Source: Komarekiella delphini-convector SJRDD-AB1
GTDB taxonomy: Bacteria; Cyanobacteriota; Cyanobacteriia; Cyanobacteriales; Nostocaceae
DNA: 41,823 bases
Direction of reading: 5' to 3'
NCBI RefSeq assembly: GCF_014831675.1
Contig: NZ_VJXY01000055.1
Span: forward strand, 1-41,823
In this document: positions 1-9,351 of the stretch, one piece after another
How the letters are laid out: each line of letters opens with the position of its first letter
Numbering within the stretch: position 1 is the first letter of the stretch
Made by a program: the position numbers and the translations under genes
The notes under the pieces: generated by a model
What the model saw: only the letters and a program-made list of their open reading frames with translations
What the model was told of the DNA's origin: nothing
The model's database searches: none

Positions 1-242
1 GGCAATATTGCTACTTTTACAATGACTTTACCATCAAAGCCTTATTGCTCAACCTCTATACCATGAGCGATCGCTGCCTTTATCTCTCTTAGTATTTATG
101 TACTATACTTAGATGCGTTTACCCTGGTGGTAGCGCCGACCATACGATCAAACTTTGGCATGTCAATACAGGAGAGTGCCTAAAAACTCTCCAAGGACAC
201 ACGAGTATTGTTTGGTCTGTAGCATTTAGCGCAGATGACAAA

Positions 243-1595
243 ATGTTAGTAAGTGGTAGTGCTGATGGGACTGTGAGGATTTGGAATGTAGAAGCAATGC
301 AGTGTCTACATATTCTCCACGGCCATACAACCCATGTCTGGTGTGTAGCTTGTAGTACTGATGGTAAAACAATAGCAAGCGGCAGCAGTGACACAACGAT
401 TCGATTCTGGGACATTTACACTGGGGAATGCCTGAAAAGCATACAAGGACACACCCACACTGTGCGATCGCTAACATTCAGTCCTGATGGACAAACTTTG
501 ATTGTCAGTGATGATAATCAAAATGTAAAGTTTTGGAACATTCGCACAGGCCAGTGTTTCAGAACTTTTTGCGGACATGGTAGCGGTGTGTGGGCATTAG
601 CCACATCTCCATCAATTGATTCTGATCACAGCCAAATCTTAGCCAGTGGTGAAGACCAAACCGTTAAACTCTGGGATATTCACACTGGTCAGTGCATCAA
701 AACCTTAAGGGGACATACTAATTGGGTGCGAACCGTGGCTTTCCATCCTCAAGGTAAGACCATTGCTAGCGCAGGTGCCGATGAAACGGTGAGAATTTGG
801 GATGTAGATACAGGAAAATGCTTGCACATATTGCAGAGTCATACAAACTGGTTGCTTTCAGTCACCTTTAGTCCAGATGGTAAAACTCTAGCCAGTGGTG
901 GTAGTGACAAACAGGTGCGAATTTGGGATGTCAAGACTGGGCAGTGCCTAGGTGTGTTATGTAGTCATACCAATATTGTCTCCTCACTTGTTTATACTCC
1001 CGATGGCAAGATGCTAATTAGTTGCTGTGCAGATGCCCTAGTTCGAGCTTGGGACGTGGTTACAGGGGAATGTCTTAAAACCTTTCGTGGGCATACAAAC
1101 GGGATCTGGTCAGCTAAATTCAGCCCAGATGGGCAAACCTTAGTAAGTAGCAGTCAAGATGCAACAATCAAAATTTGGGATTTCGAGACGTGCCAATGCC
1201 TAAGAACCTTTGAGGGACATACTCGCGCTGTAATTACTGTAGCTTTCAGTCCTGATGGTCGCCTTCTGGCAAGTGGGGGAACTGACCAAACCGTGAGGAT
1301 TTGGAATGTCAAAACTGGGGAGTGTTTGAGGGTTTTGAAGGGTCACACACGATGGATTTATGCGATCGCTTTTATCCATTCTCGCCCAGGACAAAATCCC
1401 ATCCTCGCTAGCAGTAGTGAAGACCAGACTATCCAGCTTTGGGATACCGAGACTGGTCAGTGTCTCAAAATTCTTAGAAGTCCAAAGCCTTATGAGGACA
1501 TGAACATTACAGCTGTCGTGGGTTTAACGGAGTCGCAGCGAGCAACACTTTTGGCTTTGGGAGCAGTTGAAGGAACTGAGTCTGATAGCTGTTAA
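243..1595 (+). CDS. WD40-repeat protein, probably 5'-truncated
   Basis: This is a beta-propeller protein made almost only of WD40 repeats. About ten blades are visible, each with a GH...(S/T)PDG...D..(I/V)(R/K)(I/L)WD pattern. The C-terminus (PYEDMNIT..GLTESQ.ATL.ALGAVE) resembles, from memory, the tail of large cyanobacterial NB-ARC/NACHT-WD40 NTPases, so it may be the C-terminal part of such a protein. The first ATG falls inside a blade. The same frame stays open upstream to a stop at 90-92 and encodes a further good half-blade from about 123 (GGSADHTIKLWHV), with no ATG, GTG or TTG start and no clear Shine-Dalgarno. Upstream of about 115 the WD40 similarity ends abruptly. I infer loss of the N-terminal part, or use of an unusual start. 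As it stands it would be a repeat-only scaffold. Confidence 0.8.
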   Translation: MLVSGSADGTVRIWNVEAMQCLHILHGHTTHVWCVACSTDGKTIASGSSDTTIRFWDIYTGECLKSIQGHTHTVRSLTFSPDGQTLIVSDDNQNVKFWNIRTGQCFRTFCGHGSGVWALATSPSIDSDHSQILASGEDQTVKLWDIHTGQCIKTLRGHTNWVRTVAFHPQGKTIASAGADETVRIWDVDTGKCLHILQSHTNWLLSVTFSPDGKTLASGGSDKQVRIWDVKTGQCLGVLCSHTNIVSSLVYTPDGKMLISCCADALVRAWDVVTGECLKTFRGHTNGIWSAKFSPDGQTLVSSSQDATIKIWDFETCQCLRTFEGHTRAVITVAFSPDGRLLASGGTDQTVRIWNVKTGECLRVLKGHTRWIYAIAFIHSRPGQNPILASSSEDQTIQLWDTETGQCLKILRSPKPYEDMNITAVVGLTESQRATLLALGAVEGTESDSC

Positions 1596-2312
1596 TTGGG
1601 AAGTTCTGCGAAATACTAATTTCAATTAGTACCCTTCCCGCCCATAATCCAAATTCTGGGCTAGTAGCCCAATACGCTTGGGATAAGACAATTTCACGAC
1701 CGCTAATTTCTGTAGAGACGCTGCATTGCAACTTCTTTACTACTAGTGGAAGTTATCAGATAATATACACTCGACAAAAGTAAATATAAATAATACTTAT
1801 TTAAGAATAATAAACTATTGCATTCATTTCTGTAACATTCATTTAATGTTCAAAAGTAAGAACATACTTATGTCTTGCTCTTGTTATTACAATTTTCAAA
1901 CCTAAGCAATGCTAGGTGTGATGAAGGTCTGAGACATTACAGGAGGTTGTCGTTTAAACACAGAGCGATCGCTTCACACCAGTTTAAGCAAACTACCAGA
2001 GCATGATGGCAGCGAAATAACAGGCTGAAAACTGAATTTTATCATTGCCTGTAATTACAAACTTTGAAAACTTAGACCATGCAAGAGCAAACAATAAGTC
2101 ATTTTATCGCATGAAAAACGCAAAATCTTGTTTGACTCTACCAAGTTGGTTAAGATGCTCAAGCTGTAATATTTAAAGCATAAGACCGACCCTGTACTTA
2201 TACCAATCATTATTCTTTGCTCACCGAAATCATATTTTGATTCAGTAATGTCCAAATTTTTTAAATGGCCTACTGCTGAACTCATAGCGCCTGACAAAGA
2301 AGGACGTGCCAG
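1596..2312. other. intergenic, no gene recognised
   Basis: About 700 bases between the WD40 gene and the sigma-factor gene. It contains a degenerate copy of a Nostoc-type GTAGAGACG...GCATTGCAAC hairpin repeat near 1710-1740, one HIP1 site near 1965 and AT-rich DNA. The promoter of the sigma factor should lie in its right part. I see no convincing coding sequence. Confidence 0.5.
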
Positions 2313-2957
2313 ATGATATCAAAACAACAATCAGAATGTTATTATCAGGAGCTACTGCGCGACTCGTGCTATTGCCATAACCTGGAAAAGATTGCTCGCA
2401 AATATACTAGGAATACAGGCTTATCTTGGGAGGATGCTATTCAGTCGGCTCATTTAAAAGTTTTTCAAGCTGTTCAAGGTGCTAAGTTTCGACAAGGTGG
2501 AGTAGAAGAATTTTCTCACTGGGCGGCTACAGTAGCTAAATGCGAAATTATTGATTTTGTTCGTAAAGAAAGTTTGCGAAATTGTCAGAGTTTAGACTGC
2601 AACATTCCTGGAACAGATATATCGCTGTTAGATACGATTCCCGATGAATTTTGTACTTTAGAAGCAACAGAGCGGGCAGATTTAATTGTTAAAGCGATAG
2701 AGGCAATTTACCAACTTGATCAAAGTTATCCTCATCAAAAGTATCTCAAACTGTGGCAAGAGAAGATTAATGGGAAAACCCAAACTCAAATTGCTGCTGA
2801 ATTAGAAGTTAGTCAGGGTGAAATATCCAAACGATGGGAGGAACTTGTAGGACGCATTGCTGAGATGCTAGGATTACTGAAATTTGAAGATGTTAAGCGA
2901 CAACAAGCAAATTGCAAGCAGAAGACAGGACGCGATCGCTCAACAAAGCAGTGGTAA
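2313..2957 (+). CDS. sigma-70 family RNA polymerase sigma factor (small, ECF-like)
   Basis: A 214-residue factor with two sigma domains. Region 2 covers roughly residues 25-90 (LSWEDAIQSAHLKVFQAV, then FSHWAATVAKCEIIDFVRKE), which normally binds core polymerase and the -10 element. Region 4 is a helix-turn-helix at about residues 145-190 (GKTQTQIAAELEVSQGEISKRW), which normally reads the -35 element. There is no room for regions 1 or 3, so it is a minimal alternative sigma. The start is supported by an AAGGA sequence about 9 bases upstream. No anti-sigma factor is adjacent. The next gene on the same strand begins about 180 bases on and may be functionally linked. The target regulon cannot be inferred. 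Confidence 0.85.
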   Translation: MISKQQSECYYQELLRDSCYCHNLEKIARKYTRNTGLSWEDAIQSAHLKVFQAVQGAKFRQGGVEEFSHWAATVAKCEIIDFVRKESLRNCQSLDCNIPGTDISLLDTIPDEFCTLEATERADLIVKAIEAIYQLDQSYPHQKYLKLWQEKINGKTQTQIAAELEVSQGEISKRWEELVGRIAEMLGLLKFEDVKRQQANCKQKTGRDRSTKQW

Positions 2958-3134
2958 ATAAAGAAAGCGATTGTCCAGAATTATAAAGATTAAAACAAGT
3001 CGTTATAATTGGACGCGATCGCTCGTTAACTTATATATGGATACAACTAAACTCACAATCCCAACTCGTAAGCCATTCGCGTCGGGAAATATAGATTTAT
3101 GCGTATAAACTTGAGTAACAGGCAAGGATATAAT

Positions 3135-3749
3135 ATGCCAACACCGCAACCTGGAGAAATCTGGGAAGTGAGTCGCTTGGTGCAAAGTCCTCTAGAGTTC
3201 TCAAGTAAAGAGCAACAGACTTTATACTCTTCTTCAGTACAAAGATTTTTGGCAAATAACTCTCCGCCACGCTATGTGATGATTGTCAAAGACCTTGAAC
3301 CACTCATAGAAACACAACAATGGCTGATTGTTTCTGTGATGATGTTCTCTGTAAAAACAGATTTGCTAAGTGATGTAGATTTGTTAATTCCTGCAAAAAT
3401 ATCAGGGCTAGATCAAGATTTGCTAGCTGAGACTTGGCACATAATTCCTGCATTAAGTTGTAACTTGTTACAGTCAGTTGGTAAAAGAATATCCCGCCAA
3501 ATTTATGACTATCTGCTGACAGTAGGAGACTATTATCACGGGTTAATTGATAAATTGCCACCAGAAATATCAGAAATACATAGAAGTTTATCTGCTACAA
3601 AAGACTCTAAAACTCTATATTTTCATGAACAAGAGAAAGCCTGGAGTGATGTGTTAACTTTGCCAGTGGCAGCTTACCATACATATTTGAAAAGCAAAAA
3701 GTTTACAGATGCAGTAGTAGATGAGGCGTTAAATTTAGAACAGGACTAA
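3135..3749 (+). CDS. conserved cyanobacterial protein with PemK-like N-terminus
   Basis: About 204 residues. I prefer the internal ATG at 3135 to the in-frame ATG at 3099, because AAGGA lies 6 bases before it and the protein then starts MPTPQPGEIWEV. The pattern PxPGEIWEV...PRYVMIV...VSVMMFS...SDVDLLIP...SGL...AETWHI resembles the SH3-like barrel of PemK/MazF proteins, but there is an extra C-terminal half (VGKRISRQIYDYLLTVGDYYHG) and no recognised toxin residues. I can assign no function. Its position after an alternative sigma factor could mean co-regulation. Its TAA stop codon is also the left target-site duplication of the following mobile element, so the insertion left the protein intact. 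Confidence 0.75.
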   Translation: MPTPQPGEIWEVSRLVQSPLEFSSKEQQTLYSSSVQRFLANNSPPRYVMIVKDLEPLIETQQWLIVSVMMFSVKTDLLSDVDLLIPAKISGLDQDLLAETWHIIPALSCNLLQSVGKRISRQIYDYLLTVGDYYHGLIDKLPPEISEIHRSLSATKDSKTLYFHEQEKAWSDVLTLPVAAYHTYLKSKKFTDAVVDEALNLEQD

Positions 3750-4221
3750 GAGGATGTTTGAAAAGTCTTTAGTGATGTATCAAATATTTTGAGATCCCCC
3801 TAAATCCACGCCACTTGCTACAAGTCGGGAAACCCGACGACAGTCGCCTCAAGTCGGGAAACCCGCCCACGGCGCTGTCTCCCCAACACAGTGGCTTCCC
3901 TTTCCAAGGGGGACTTTGAATCAAATTCCCTCCTTTTCAAGGGTAGCCAGCGCGGTCTTCTCTACTTTGAGGCTGCGCCAAGGGGGTTTCCACGCCACTC
4001 CCCACAACGGATAGCGCAGCGTAAAGCCTTCTCTTCTCCTATCGGAGACACTTCGTGAACGAGAGGCTTCGCCAACGCTGAGAGCGAGTCTTGTCTGCGA
4101 CACGCTGCGCGAACGAGCGTCGGCAACCTCCGCAAGGGGGTGGCTCCCCATGAGCGACTGGCGTGGGTTAGGGGGGAGCAACAAGTGCAAAGATACAGCC
4201 AACCACTTTTCAAACAACCTC
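3750..4221. mobile_element. MITE-like element with 17-bp inverted ends and TAA duplication
   Basis: The left end GAGGATGTTTGAAAAGT (3750-3766) is repeated in inverse orientation at 4205-4221 with one mismatch. TAA flanks both sides (3747-3749 and 4222-4224), the expected 3-bp target duplication. The GAGG.TGTTTGAAAAGT ends and a TNA target are compatible with IS5-family (IS427/IS1031-like) transposases, which would have to act in trans; that family assignment is inference. The 472-bp interior is GC-richer than its surroundings and full of short palindromes such as the twice-occurring CGGGAAACCCG and TTCGCCAACGC-type heptamer repeats. No transposase is encoded. The minus-strand reading frames inside start within the right inverted repeat and look spurious. 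Confidence 0.75.
3822..3865. repeat. two direct copies of a 15-bp hairpin unit
   Basis: AAGTCGGGAAACCCG occurs at 3822-3836 and again at 3851-3865, inside the MITE-like element. Each copy folds into a CGGG-AAA-CCCG stem-loop. Confidence 0.75.
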
Positions 4222-4412
4222 TAAATCGAATGCTATCAAGCTTTGGCTGTGTGTCATCTCTACTCTGCTTTTCTACACCAGGCTAATTCATATTTTTACT
4301 TAGCAACGCCAAATTCAAGATAAAAATTTTGTTCGTACTGAGCAATTTATTCCTATGCATAAGGCTTTAAAGGGGTAAAGCCCTTTACTACAAGCTTTCA
4401 TCTTGCAAAAGA

Positions 4413-4444
4413 AAATGGGTATGGTTTTGCTACCATACCCATTT
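4413..4444 (-). terminator. intrinsic terminator of ftsH
   Basis: A perfect 12-bp stem (AAATGGGTATGG, 4413-4424, with its complement at 4433-4444) and an 8-base loop lie 20 bases after the ftsH stop. In the minus orientation a T-rich tail (TTTTCTTTTG) follows, as expected for a rho-independent terminator. Confidence 0.85.
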
Positions 4445-4464
4445 TTATGATTTCCTAACAGCTA

Positions 4465-6351
4465 TTACAGCTGCGGTACGTACTGCTGTTTCTCCGGTAC
4501 ATCCGTGTACTCAGCTACTATTTGGCGGAATTCTTCGCCATCAATAGTTTCTTTTTCGATAAGCAAATCTACTAAACGATCAGTGACAGTGCGATGGTCA
4601 CGTATAATCTTCTTGGCTGTTTCGTAACAATCTTCGACGATCGCCCGGACTTGAGCATCGATGCGCGAGGCGATAGATTCAGAATATTCAGAGCGAGTTG
4701 TCCAGTCACGACCCAAGAATACTTCTCCTTGTTGGCTTTCCAGTGACAGCGGGCCTAGGTCAGACATCCCAAAACGTGTCACCATCTGCCTTGCCATTCC
4801 TGATAACTGCTGCAAGTCTCCACCTGCACCTGTTGTTACTTCCGCAGGGCCAAAAATTACTTCTTCGGCAGCGCGACCACCCAAAGCGCCTGTAATCCTG
4901 GCTTTGAGTTGGGAACGAGAAATCAACCCTTGTTCTTCGTTAGGAGTAAACCAAGTTAAACCTTGTGCTTGTCCTCGTGGGATGAGGGTAACTTTCTGTA
5001 CAGGGTCGTGGTCTTTTAACAAAGTTCCAACTAAAGCGTGTCCAATTTCGTGGTAAGCAATTAAGCGCTTGCTCTTGCTGTCTACCAAGGGAGTACCTTC
5101 CATCCCTGCGACTACCCGATCCACAGCATCATCAATTTCGCGGAGGGTGATCGCTTCTTTGCGTCTTCTGGCGGTGAGAATGGCAGCTTCGTTGAGTAAG
5201 TTGGCTAAGTCAGCGCCAGTAAATCCGGGAGTGCGGCGAGCGATCGCATCTAGTGATACGCTTGCGTCTAGTTTCTTGTTGCGTGCGTGGACTTGCAAGA
5301 TTTCCAAACGCCCTTTAATGTCTGGTGCATCAACAGTTACTTGGCGGTCAAAGCGTCCTGGACGCAACAACGCTGAGTCTAATACGTCGGGACGGTTGGT
5401 AGCAGCAATAATAATAATTCCAGTATTGCCTTCAAAGCCGTCCATCTCGGTTAGCAGTTGGTTGAGAGTTTGCTCTCTTTCGTCGTTACCGCCACCGATA
5501 CCAGCACCCCGCTGGCGTCCTACAGCGTCGATTTCATCAATAAAGATAATACAGGGAGCGTTGTCTTTAGCTTTTTTGAAGAGGTCGCGCACACGGGATG
5601 CACCTACACCAACAAACATTTCCACGAATTCCGAACCAGAAATGCTGAAGAATGGTACGCCTGCTTCCCCTGCGATCGCTTTTGCTAGGAGAGTTTTACC
5701 AGTTCCCGGAGGCCCAACTAACAGCACTCCTTTGGGAATGCGTGCGCCTACAGCGGTAAATCTTTCTGGCTGTTTAAGGAAGGTAACAACTTCTTGCAGT
5801 TCTTCTTTAGCTTCTTCAATCCCTGCTACGTCGTCAAATTTGACGCCGGTTTTTGCTTCCATTTGGAAACGAGCACGAGATTTACCGAAGTTCATCGCTT
5901 GACCTGGCCCGCCGGGAAGGTTGCTAGAGCGTCGGAACAAAAAGAACAATCCAGTAATCAATAAAATTGGGAAAATAAGATTACCCAATAGTCCCCAGAT
6001 TGCGCCATCGTTCCGCATGGGGTGAGCATCGAAATTGATTCCTTTTTGTTTGAGCTTGCTAATTAACTCAGGAGCGTTAACAGGCAGATCTACCCGCCAC
6101 CGTTGTGTACGATTTTCGATATCTTGATCAGCGGCTTCGATAATTGCTGTTCTACCGCCTTCGTACAAATCCACATTGGTAACGCGATCAGCGTCTAAGT
6201 ATTCTAGAAAGCGACCATATGTCATACGGGTATTGGCGGCATTCTTACTCATGTCCGCAGGAGCGCCAGCAAATGCTCCTTGCCAGAAGAAAAAGCCAAT
6301 TACCAAAGCCGGCAATGTCCAGAGTACTAGGACTCTCCAAGAGAATTTCAT
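4465..6351 (-). CDS. ftsH: ATP-dependent zinc metalloprotease FtsH
   Basis: A 628-residue membrane-anchored AAA+ protease with the full FtsH plan. There is an N-terminal membrane segment (about 6-28), a lumenal/periplasmic domain, and a second membrane segment (about 120-142). The AAA module has Walker A GPPGTGKT (213-220), Walker B IIFIDEID (268-275) and the second region of homology ([20 protein letters not shown]). The protease domain has zinc motif HEIGH (434-438). Length and sequence are typical of cyanobacterial FtsH, which forms hexamers, often mixed, in the thylakoid or plasma membrane and, among other roles, removes damaged photosystem II D1. Which of the usual four paralogues this is I cannot tell from the window. 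It is monocistronic: a terminator follows closely, and a 477-base gap precedes it. Confidence 0.97.
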   Translation of the reverse strand: MKFSWRVLVLWTLPALVIGFFFWQGAFAGAPADMSKNAANTRMTYGRFLEYLDADRVTNVDLYEGGRTAIIEAADQDIENRTQRWRVDLPVNAPELISKLKQKGINFDAHPMRNDGAIWGLLGNLIFPILLITGLFFLFRRSSNLPGGPGQAMNFGKSRARFQMEAKTGVKFDDVAGIEEAKEELQEVVTFLKQPERFTAVGARIPKGVLLVGPPGTGKTLLAKAIAGEAGVPFFSISGSEFVEMFVGVGASRVRDLFKKAKDNAPCIIFIDEIDAVGRQRGAGIGGGNDEREQTLNQLLTEMDGFEGNTGIIIIAATNRPDVLDSALLRPGRFDRQVTVDAPDIKGRLEILQVHARNKKLDASVSLDAIARRTPGFTGADLANLLNEAAILTARRRKEAITLREIDDAVDRVVAGMEGTPLVDSKSKRLIAYHEIGHALVGTLLKDHDPVQKVTLIPRGQAQGLTWFTPNEEQGLISRSQLKARITGALGGRAAEEVIFGPAEVTTGAGGDLQQLSGMARQMVTRFGMSDLGPLSLESQQGEVFLGRDWTTRSEYSESIASRIDAQVRAIVEDCYETAKKIIRDHRTVTDRLVDLLIEKETIDGEEFRQIVAEYTDVPEKQQYVPQL

Positions 6352-6828
6352 TTTAATTTGCCTCTAGATGCCTATACAACTCATCAGCTTTAGCAACCGA
6401 ATGGTGCTCACTCTGTCACTATATAGCTGTGAAACGGATGTTTATAAATCCATTTTGTTTAATTTGATGTCTTATATGCATTGCCATAGAGCCATCAAGG
6501 CATTACGACGATGCCATCAAGAATCTTAATCAAATTTAACTTAATTTTAATACAGCTTGGATAAACAAGCAGAGAATTTCAAATGAAAGCACCATAAGGT
6601 GACGCTGCTCAAATCATCTGTGGAAGCTAGAAAGCAGCAATATTGAATAGTAGATACACAAAATTAGCGATCGCTTGGTGCGTCTGAAACAGAATCAACC
6701 AAACTACATGCGGAGTTTTACTGAGATGTTTAGCTCAAGCTTACTACCAACATAAAGTTAATTCAGTAAATATACGATAAAATAAAAGAAAACTTAAGTG
6801 TGCTGTTATTATTCCTCTATCCCTTTAC
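6352..6828. other. intergenic; holds the ftsH promoter region
   Basis: About 480 AT-rich bases between ftsH and the next minus-strand gene. It must contain the ftsH promoter and leader. One HIP1 site lies near 6667. No coding sequence, tRNA or strong hairpin was recognised. Confidence 0.5.
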
Positions 6829-7326
6829 TTACTTAGCTTCTGTTGTAATTTGTAGAGTGTAAGGGAGATACTTGCCTTGGTTATAGGAACCAACCCAAAT
6901 TTGGTAACTTCCAGGAAGCCATTCACCAATAATGCCGGAATTTTTGCCATCAAAATCGTCATTACACCAAGTGCCACCGGGGCCCTTAACAATCATGGTG
7001 GTGTCTTCAGGGCTTTGTATTTGCAACCTCAAGTAGTCAAATTTACTTGTCAGTGCCAAGGTATGGTCTGGTGTTTCATCAACAAATCCATTACAAGGGC
7101 CTGTAGCCGTCTCGTCTTTTCCGGCCACTTGGTTCCCAGATACTAAGCCACCACTCATACCGCGAACTGTCATAGGATCGGGAGAAAATTGGCGGTCAAT
7201 AGTGACATCTCCAAATATCGCTGGTACTTCCTCAGCATCGGATGTGGTAATAACTGCTGATGTAATGAAGAGTGTAACCATCATAAACGATATTCTCATC
7301 CCTCTATTGAGTGCTTTTTTTCGCAT
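6829..7326 (-). CDS. secreted PPC-like (pre-peptidase C-terminal-like) protein
   Basis: A 165-residue protein with an N-terminal signal peptide (basic MRKKALNRGMR, then a hydrophobic stretch, cleavage probably near residue 31). The mature part has the pattern CNGFVDETPDHTL...YLRLQIQS..DTTMIVKGPGGTWCNDDFDGKN..I.G.W.PGSYQIWVGSY.....PYTLQI, typical of small beta-sandwich proteins related to bacterial pre-peptidase C-terminal domains. No catalytic motif is visible. The two cysteines in the mature region (CNGF and WCND) could form a disulfide. It is probably exported to the periplasm or cell surface. A second in-frame ATG at codon 10 is an alternative start. The role is unknown. Confidence 0.85.
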   Translation of the reverse strand: MRKKALNRGMRISFMMVTLFITSAVITTSDAEEVPAIFGDVTIDRQFSPDPMTVRGMSGGLVSGNQVAGKDETATGPCNGFVDETPDHTLALTSKFDYLRLQIQSPEDTTMIVKGPGGTWCNDDFDGKNSGIIGEWLPGSYQIWVGSYNQGKYLPYTLQITTEAK

Positions 7327-7433
7327 TGTAATTACGTTCGTTTCTAAGTGTTATTAAAGACATGAATTTTACACCCTTAGTTCCCAATATGTGGATAATT
7401 GACTACTTTTTTAAAATTGCTCTAACTCAACAA

Positions 7434-7463
7434 TAGGGACGCACATTTGTTTGTGCGTCCCTA
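7434..7463. repeat. 12-bp perfect hairpin (TAGGGACGCACA type)
   Basis: TAGGGACGCACA (7434-7445) pairs perfectly with 7452-7463 around a 6-base loop. A half copy (TAGGGACGCA) occurs near 17347. It lies between the secreted-protein gene and gltX. It could end gltX transcription on the minus strand, but neither side carries a proper T-run, so it may simply be a dispersed repeat hairpin. Confidence 0.6.
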
Positions 7464-7519
7464 AAATCTTAAATATTCCTCAAATCTGGAAGCGATGCCT
7501 GCGGCGGGCTACCCCTACG

Positions 7520-8962
7520 CTAACTAGCTTCTGTTATGGCTCTATTCAACCGTGGCTTGTCTAAACCGATTTGATTGAGTAGCAACCAGGATTGAATGAG
7601 GTCAGGGCCATGAACATCTCCGGTTAAAGCGGCTCGGAGCGATCGCATTACCAAGCCTTTTTTCACGTTTTGCCCTTTTACCACTTGTTTAATAATGTCC
7701 TGAGCAGAGGCTTCCGACAGTTGCAACTGGTTTTCTAAGCCTGTAATTATACCCTGGAGTGCCGTAGCAGAACCTTCTTGCTTGAGTTGTGTACTGGCTT
7801 CGTCGCTAAATTCAATGTCGCTGAAAAACAGTTGTGTCATTGGTACAGCATCCACCAAACGAGTCAAGCTCTGGCTAATTAAAGCTACTAGCTGCTCCAA
7901 CCAGGGGCGAGTGCGTCCGCCATCAAATTTATACCCTGCTACTTCCCAAAAGGGTATGAGCAAATCTGTGAGTTTATCTACTGGCGTATTGTGAATATAC
8001 TGACTATTTAACCAATCTAGCTTTGCCCAGTCAAACTTTGCGCCTGCTTTATTCACGCGCTCAAAGCTAAACTCTTTTGCTGCTGCTTCTAAGGTAAATA
8101 TTTCTTGAGTCGAGTCTGGCGGCGACCAACCCAGCAATGTCATGTAATTCACCAAGGCTTCAGCAGTAAAACCCAATTGCTTAAAGTCAAAAATGGAAGT
8201 GACGCCATCGCGCTTAGAAAGCTTGCGTCCATCCATATTCAAAATTAGTGGGGCGTGAGCGAAATCCGGTATGTTTGCACCCAAAGCTTCATAAAGTAGA
8301 ATCTGCTTGGCGGTGTTGGCTATATGGTCTTCTCCCCGAATGACGTGGGTGATTTGCATATCGATGTCATCCACTACAACTACAAAGTTGTATAGTGGTT
8401 GACCACTACCCTCTTCAGAAGCACGAGCGATAACCATATCACCACCTAAATCGCTACCTCGCCAAGACATCTTTCCCCGTACTAAGTCATCCCAGACAAT
8501 TTCTTGCCCATCTTCGATTTTGAAACGAATCACATAAGAGCGGCCTTCTGCTTCAAAAGCGGCGCGTTGTTCTGGGGTGAGGTTACGATGACGGTTGTCG
8601 TAGCGGGGTGCTTCGTTTCTAACTTTCTGGGCTTCTCGGAGAGCTTCTAGTTCTTCAGAGGTGGTATAGCAGCGATAGGCTAATCCTTGATCCAACAGTT
8701 TTTGTACTGCTTCTTTGTACAGATCTAGGCGTTGGGATTGAAAAAGTGGCCCTTCATCCCAGTTTAGTCCCAGCCAGCGCAGCCCTTCGAGAATATTTTC
8801 AGTGTATTCGGGACGCGATCGCTCTAGGTCTGTGTCTTCTATTCGCAGGATAAATTTACCACCGTGGTGGCGAGCAAACAACCAGTTAAATACAGCTGTT
8901 CTGGCTGTACCAATATGTAAATTGCCAGTCGGACTTGGAGCAATACGGACTCTAACAGTCAC
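7520..8962 (-). CDS. gltX: glutamyl-tRNA synthetase
   Basis: A class I aminoacyl-tRNA synthetase charging tRNA-Glu; in cyanobacteria it is normally non-discriminating and also supplies Glu-tRNA for tetrapyrrole synthesis and the amidotransferase route to Gln-tRNA. Visible signatures: [19 protein letters not shown] at the N-terminus (HIGH box as HIGT, residues 16-19), the acceptor-binding [19 protein letters not shown] segment, and KLSKRDG as the KMSKS motif. An in-frame TTG lies 7 codons upstream, but I place the start at the GTG at 8962: this gives the canonical N-terminus and a GAGAG sequence 8 bases before it. The length of 480 residues is normal. A tRNA-Asp gene lies upstream on the same strand. 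Confidence 0.97.
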   Translation of the reverse strand: MTVRVRIAPSPTGNLHIGTARTAVFNWLFARHHGGKFILRIEDTDLERSRPEYTENILEGLRWLGLNWDEGPLFQSQRLDLYKEAVQKLLDQGLAYRCYTTSEELEALREAQKVRNEAPRYDNRHRNLTPEQRAAFEAEGRSYVIRFKIEDGQEIVWDDLVRGKMSWRGSDLGGDMVIARASEEGSGQPLYNFVVVVDDIDMQITHVIRGEDHIANTAKQILLYEALGANIPDFAHAPLILNMDGRKLSKRDGVTSIFDFKQLGFTAEALVNYMTLLGWSPPDSTQEIFTLEAAAKEFSFERVNKAGAKFDWAKLDWLNSQYIHNTPVDKLTDLLIPFWEVAGYKFDGGRTRPWLEQLVALISQSLTRLVDAVPMTQLFFSDIEFSDEASTQLKQEGSATALQGIITGLENQLQLSEASAQDIIKQVVKGQNVKKGLVMRSLRAALTGDVHGPDLIQSWLLLNQIGLDKPRLNRAITEAS

Positions 8963-9145
8963 AGTTAATTCTCTCTTTCGCAAGAAATGATAAATCTTAG
9001 CTTATAACTAAGCCTTGGTTTTGAGTCCTTAGAGATGGGATTGATCGCGTTTGTACTGAGTCTAAGAACTGTTGACTTTGCGTCATCATCATTACCTATG
9101 TCTAATTCCTATAATACTCAGGACTCAGAACTTATGAATTTGTAA

Positions 9146-9219
9146 CGGGACTGACGGGGCTCGAACCCGCAACTTCCGCCGTGACAGGGCGGTGCTCTAA
9201 CCAATTGAACTACAGTCCC
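9146..9219 (-). tRNA. trnD-GUC: tRNA-Asp (GUC)
   Basis: On the minus strand the acceptor arms GGGACTG and CAGTCCC pair fully and are followed by discriminator G. The anticodon arm CCGCC-CTGTCAC-GGCGG carries GTC, the T arm contains GGTTCGAGCCC, and the D arm AGTTCAATTGGTTAGAGC is canonical. It is 74 nt long and CCA is not encoded. Confidence 0.97.
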
Positions 9220-9314
9220 TTAATTGGCAACTTTGTTATTATGCCTATTTTTTTTCTACTTGTCAAGTAATAAAGCCAATAACTTTAAGTTGATGTGCAA
9301 TTCTTCCCCATGTT

Positions 9315-9348
9315 AAAAAACCACGCCCCTGGTATGCGTGGTTTTTTT
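9315..9348. terminator. terminator between tRNA-Asp and kinase gene
   Basis: The stem CCACGC/GCGTGG (9321-9326/9336-9341) is extended by A6 on the left and T7 on the right, so it can work in both directions. It lies just after the stop of the minus-strand kinase gene and should end that operon. Confidence 0.8.
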
Positions 9349-9351
9349 ATA

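Noticed and set aside
1507-1731. 74-codon minus-strand frame overlapping the WD40 3' end
   Set aside because: Begins in a degenerate repeat and is partly antisense to the WD40 gene; no ribosome site or recognisable domain.
2055-2297. 80-codon minus-strand frame
   Set aside because: No ribosome site, mixed composition, directly in the expected promoter region of the sigma-factor gene.
3921-4217. 98- and 83-codon minus-strand frames inside the MITE
   Set aside because: They start with TTG or similar inside the right inverted repeat, consist of translated hairpin repeats and have no protein-like features.
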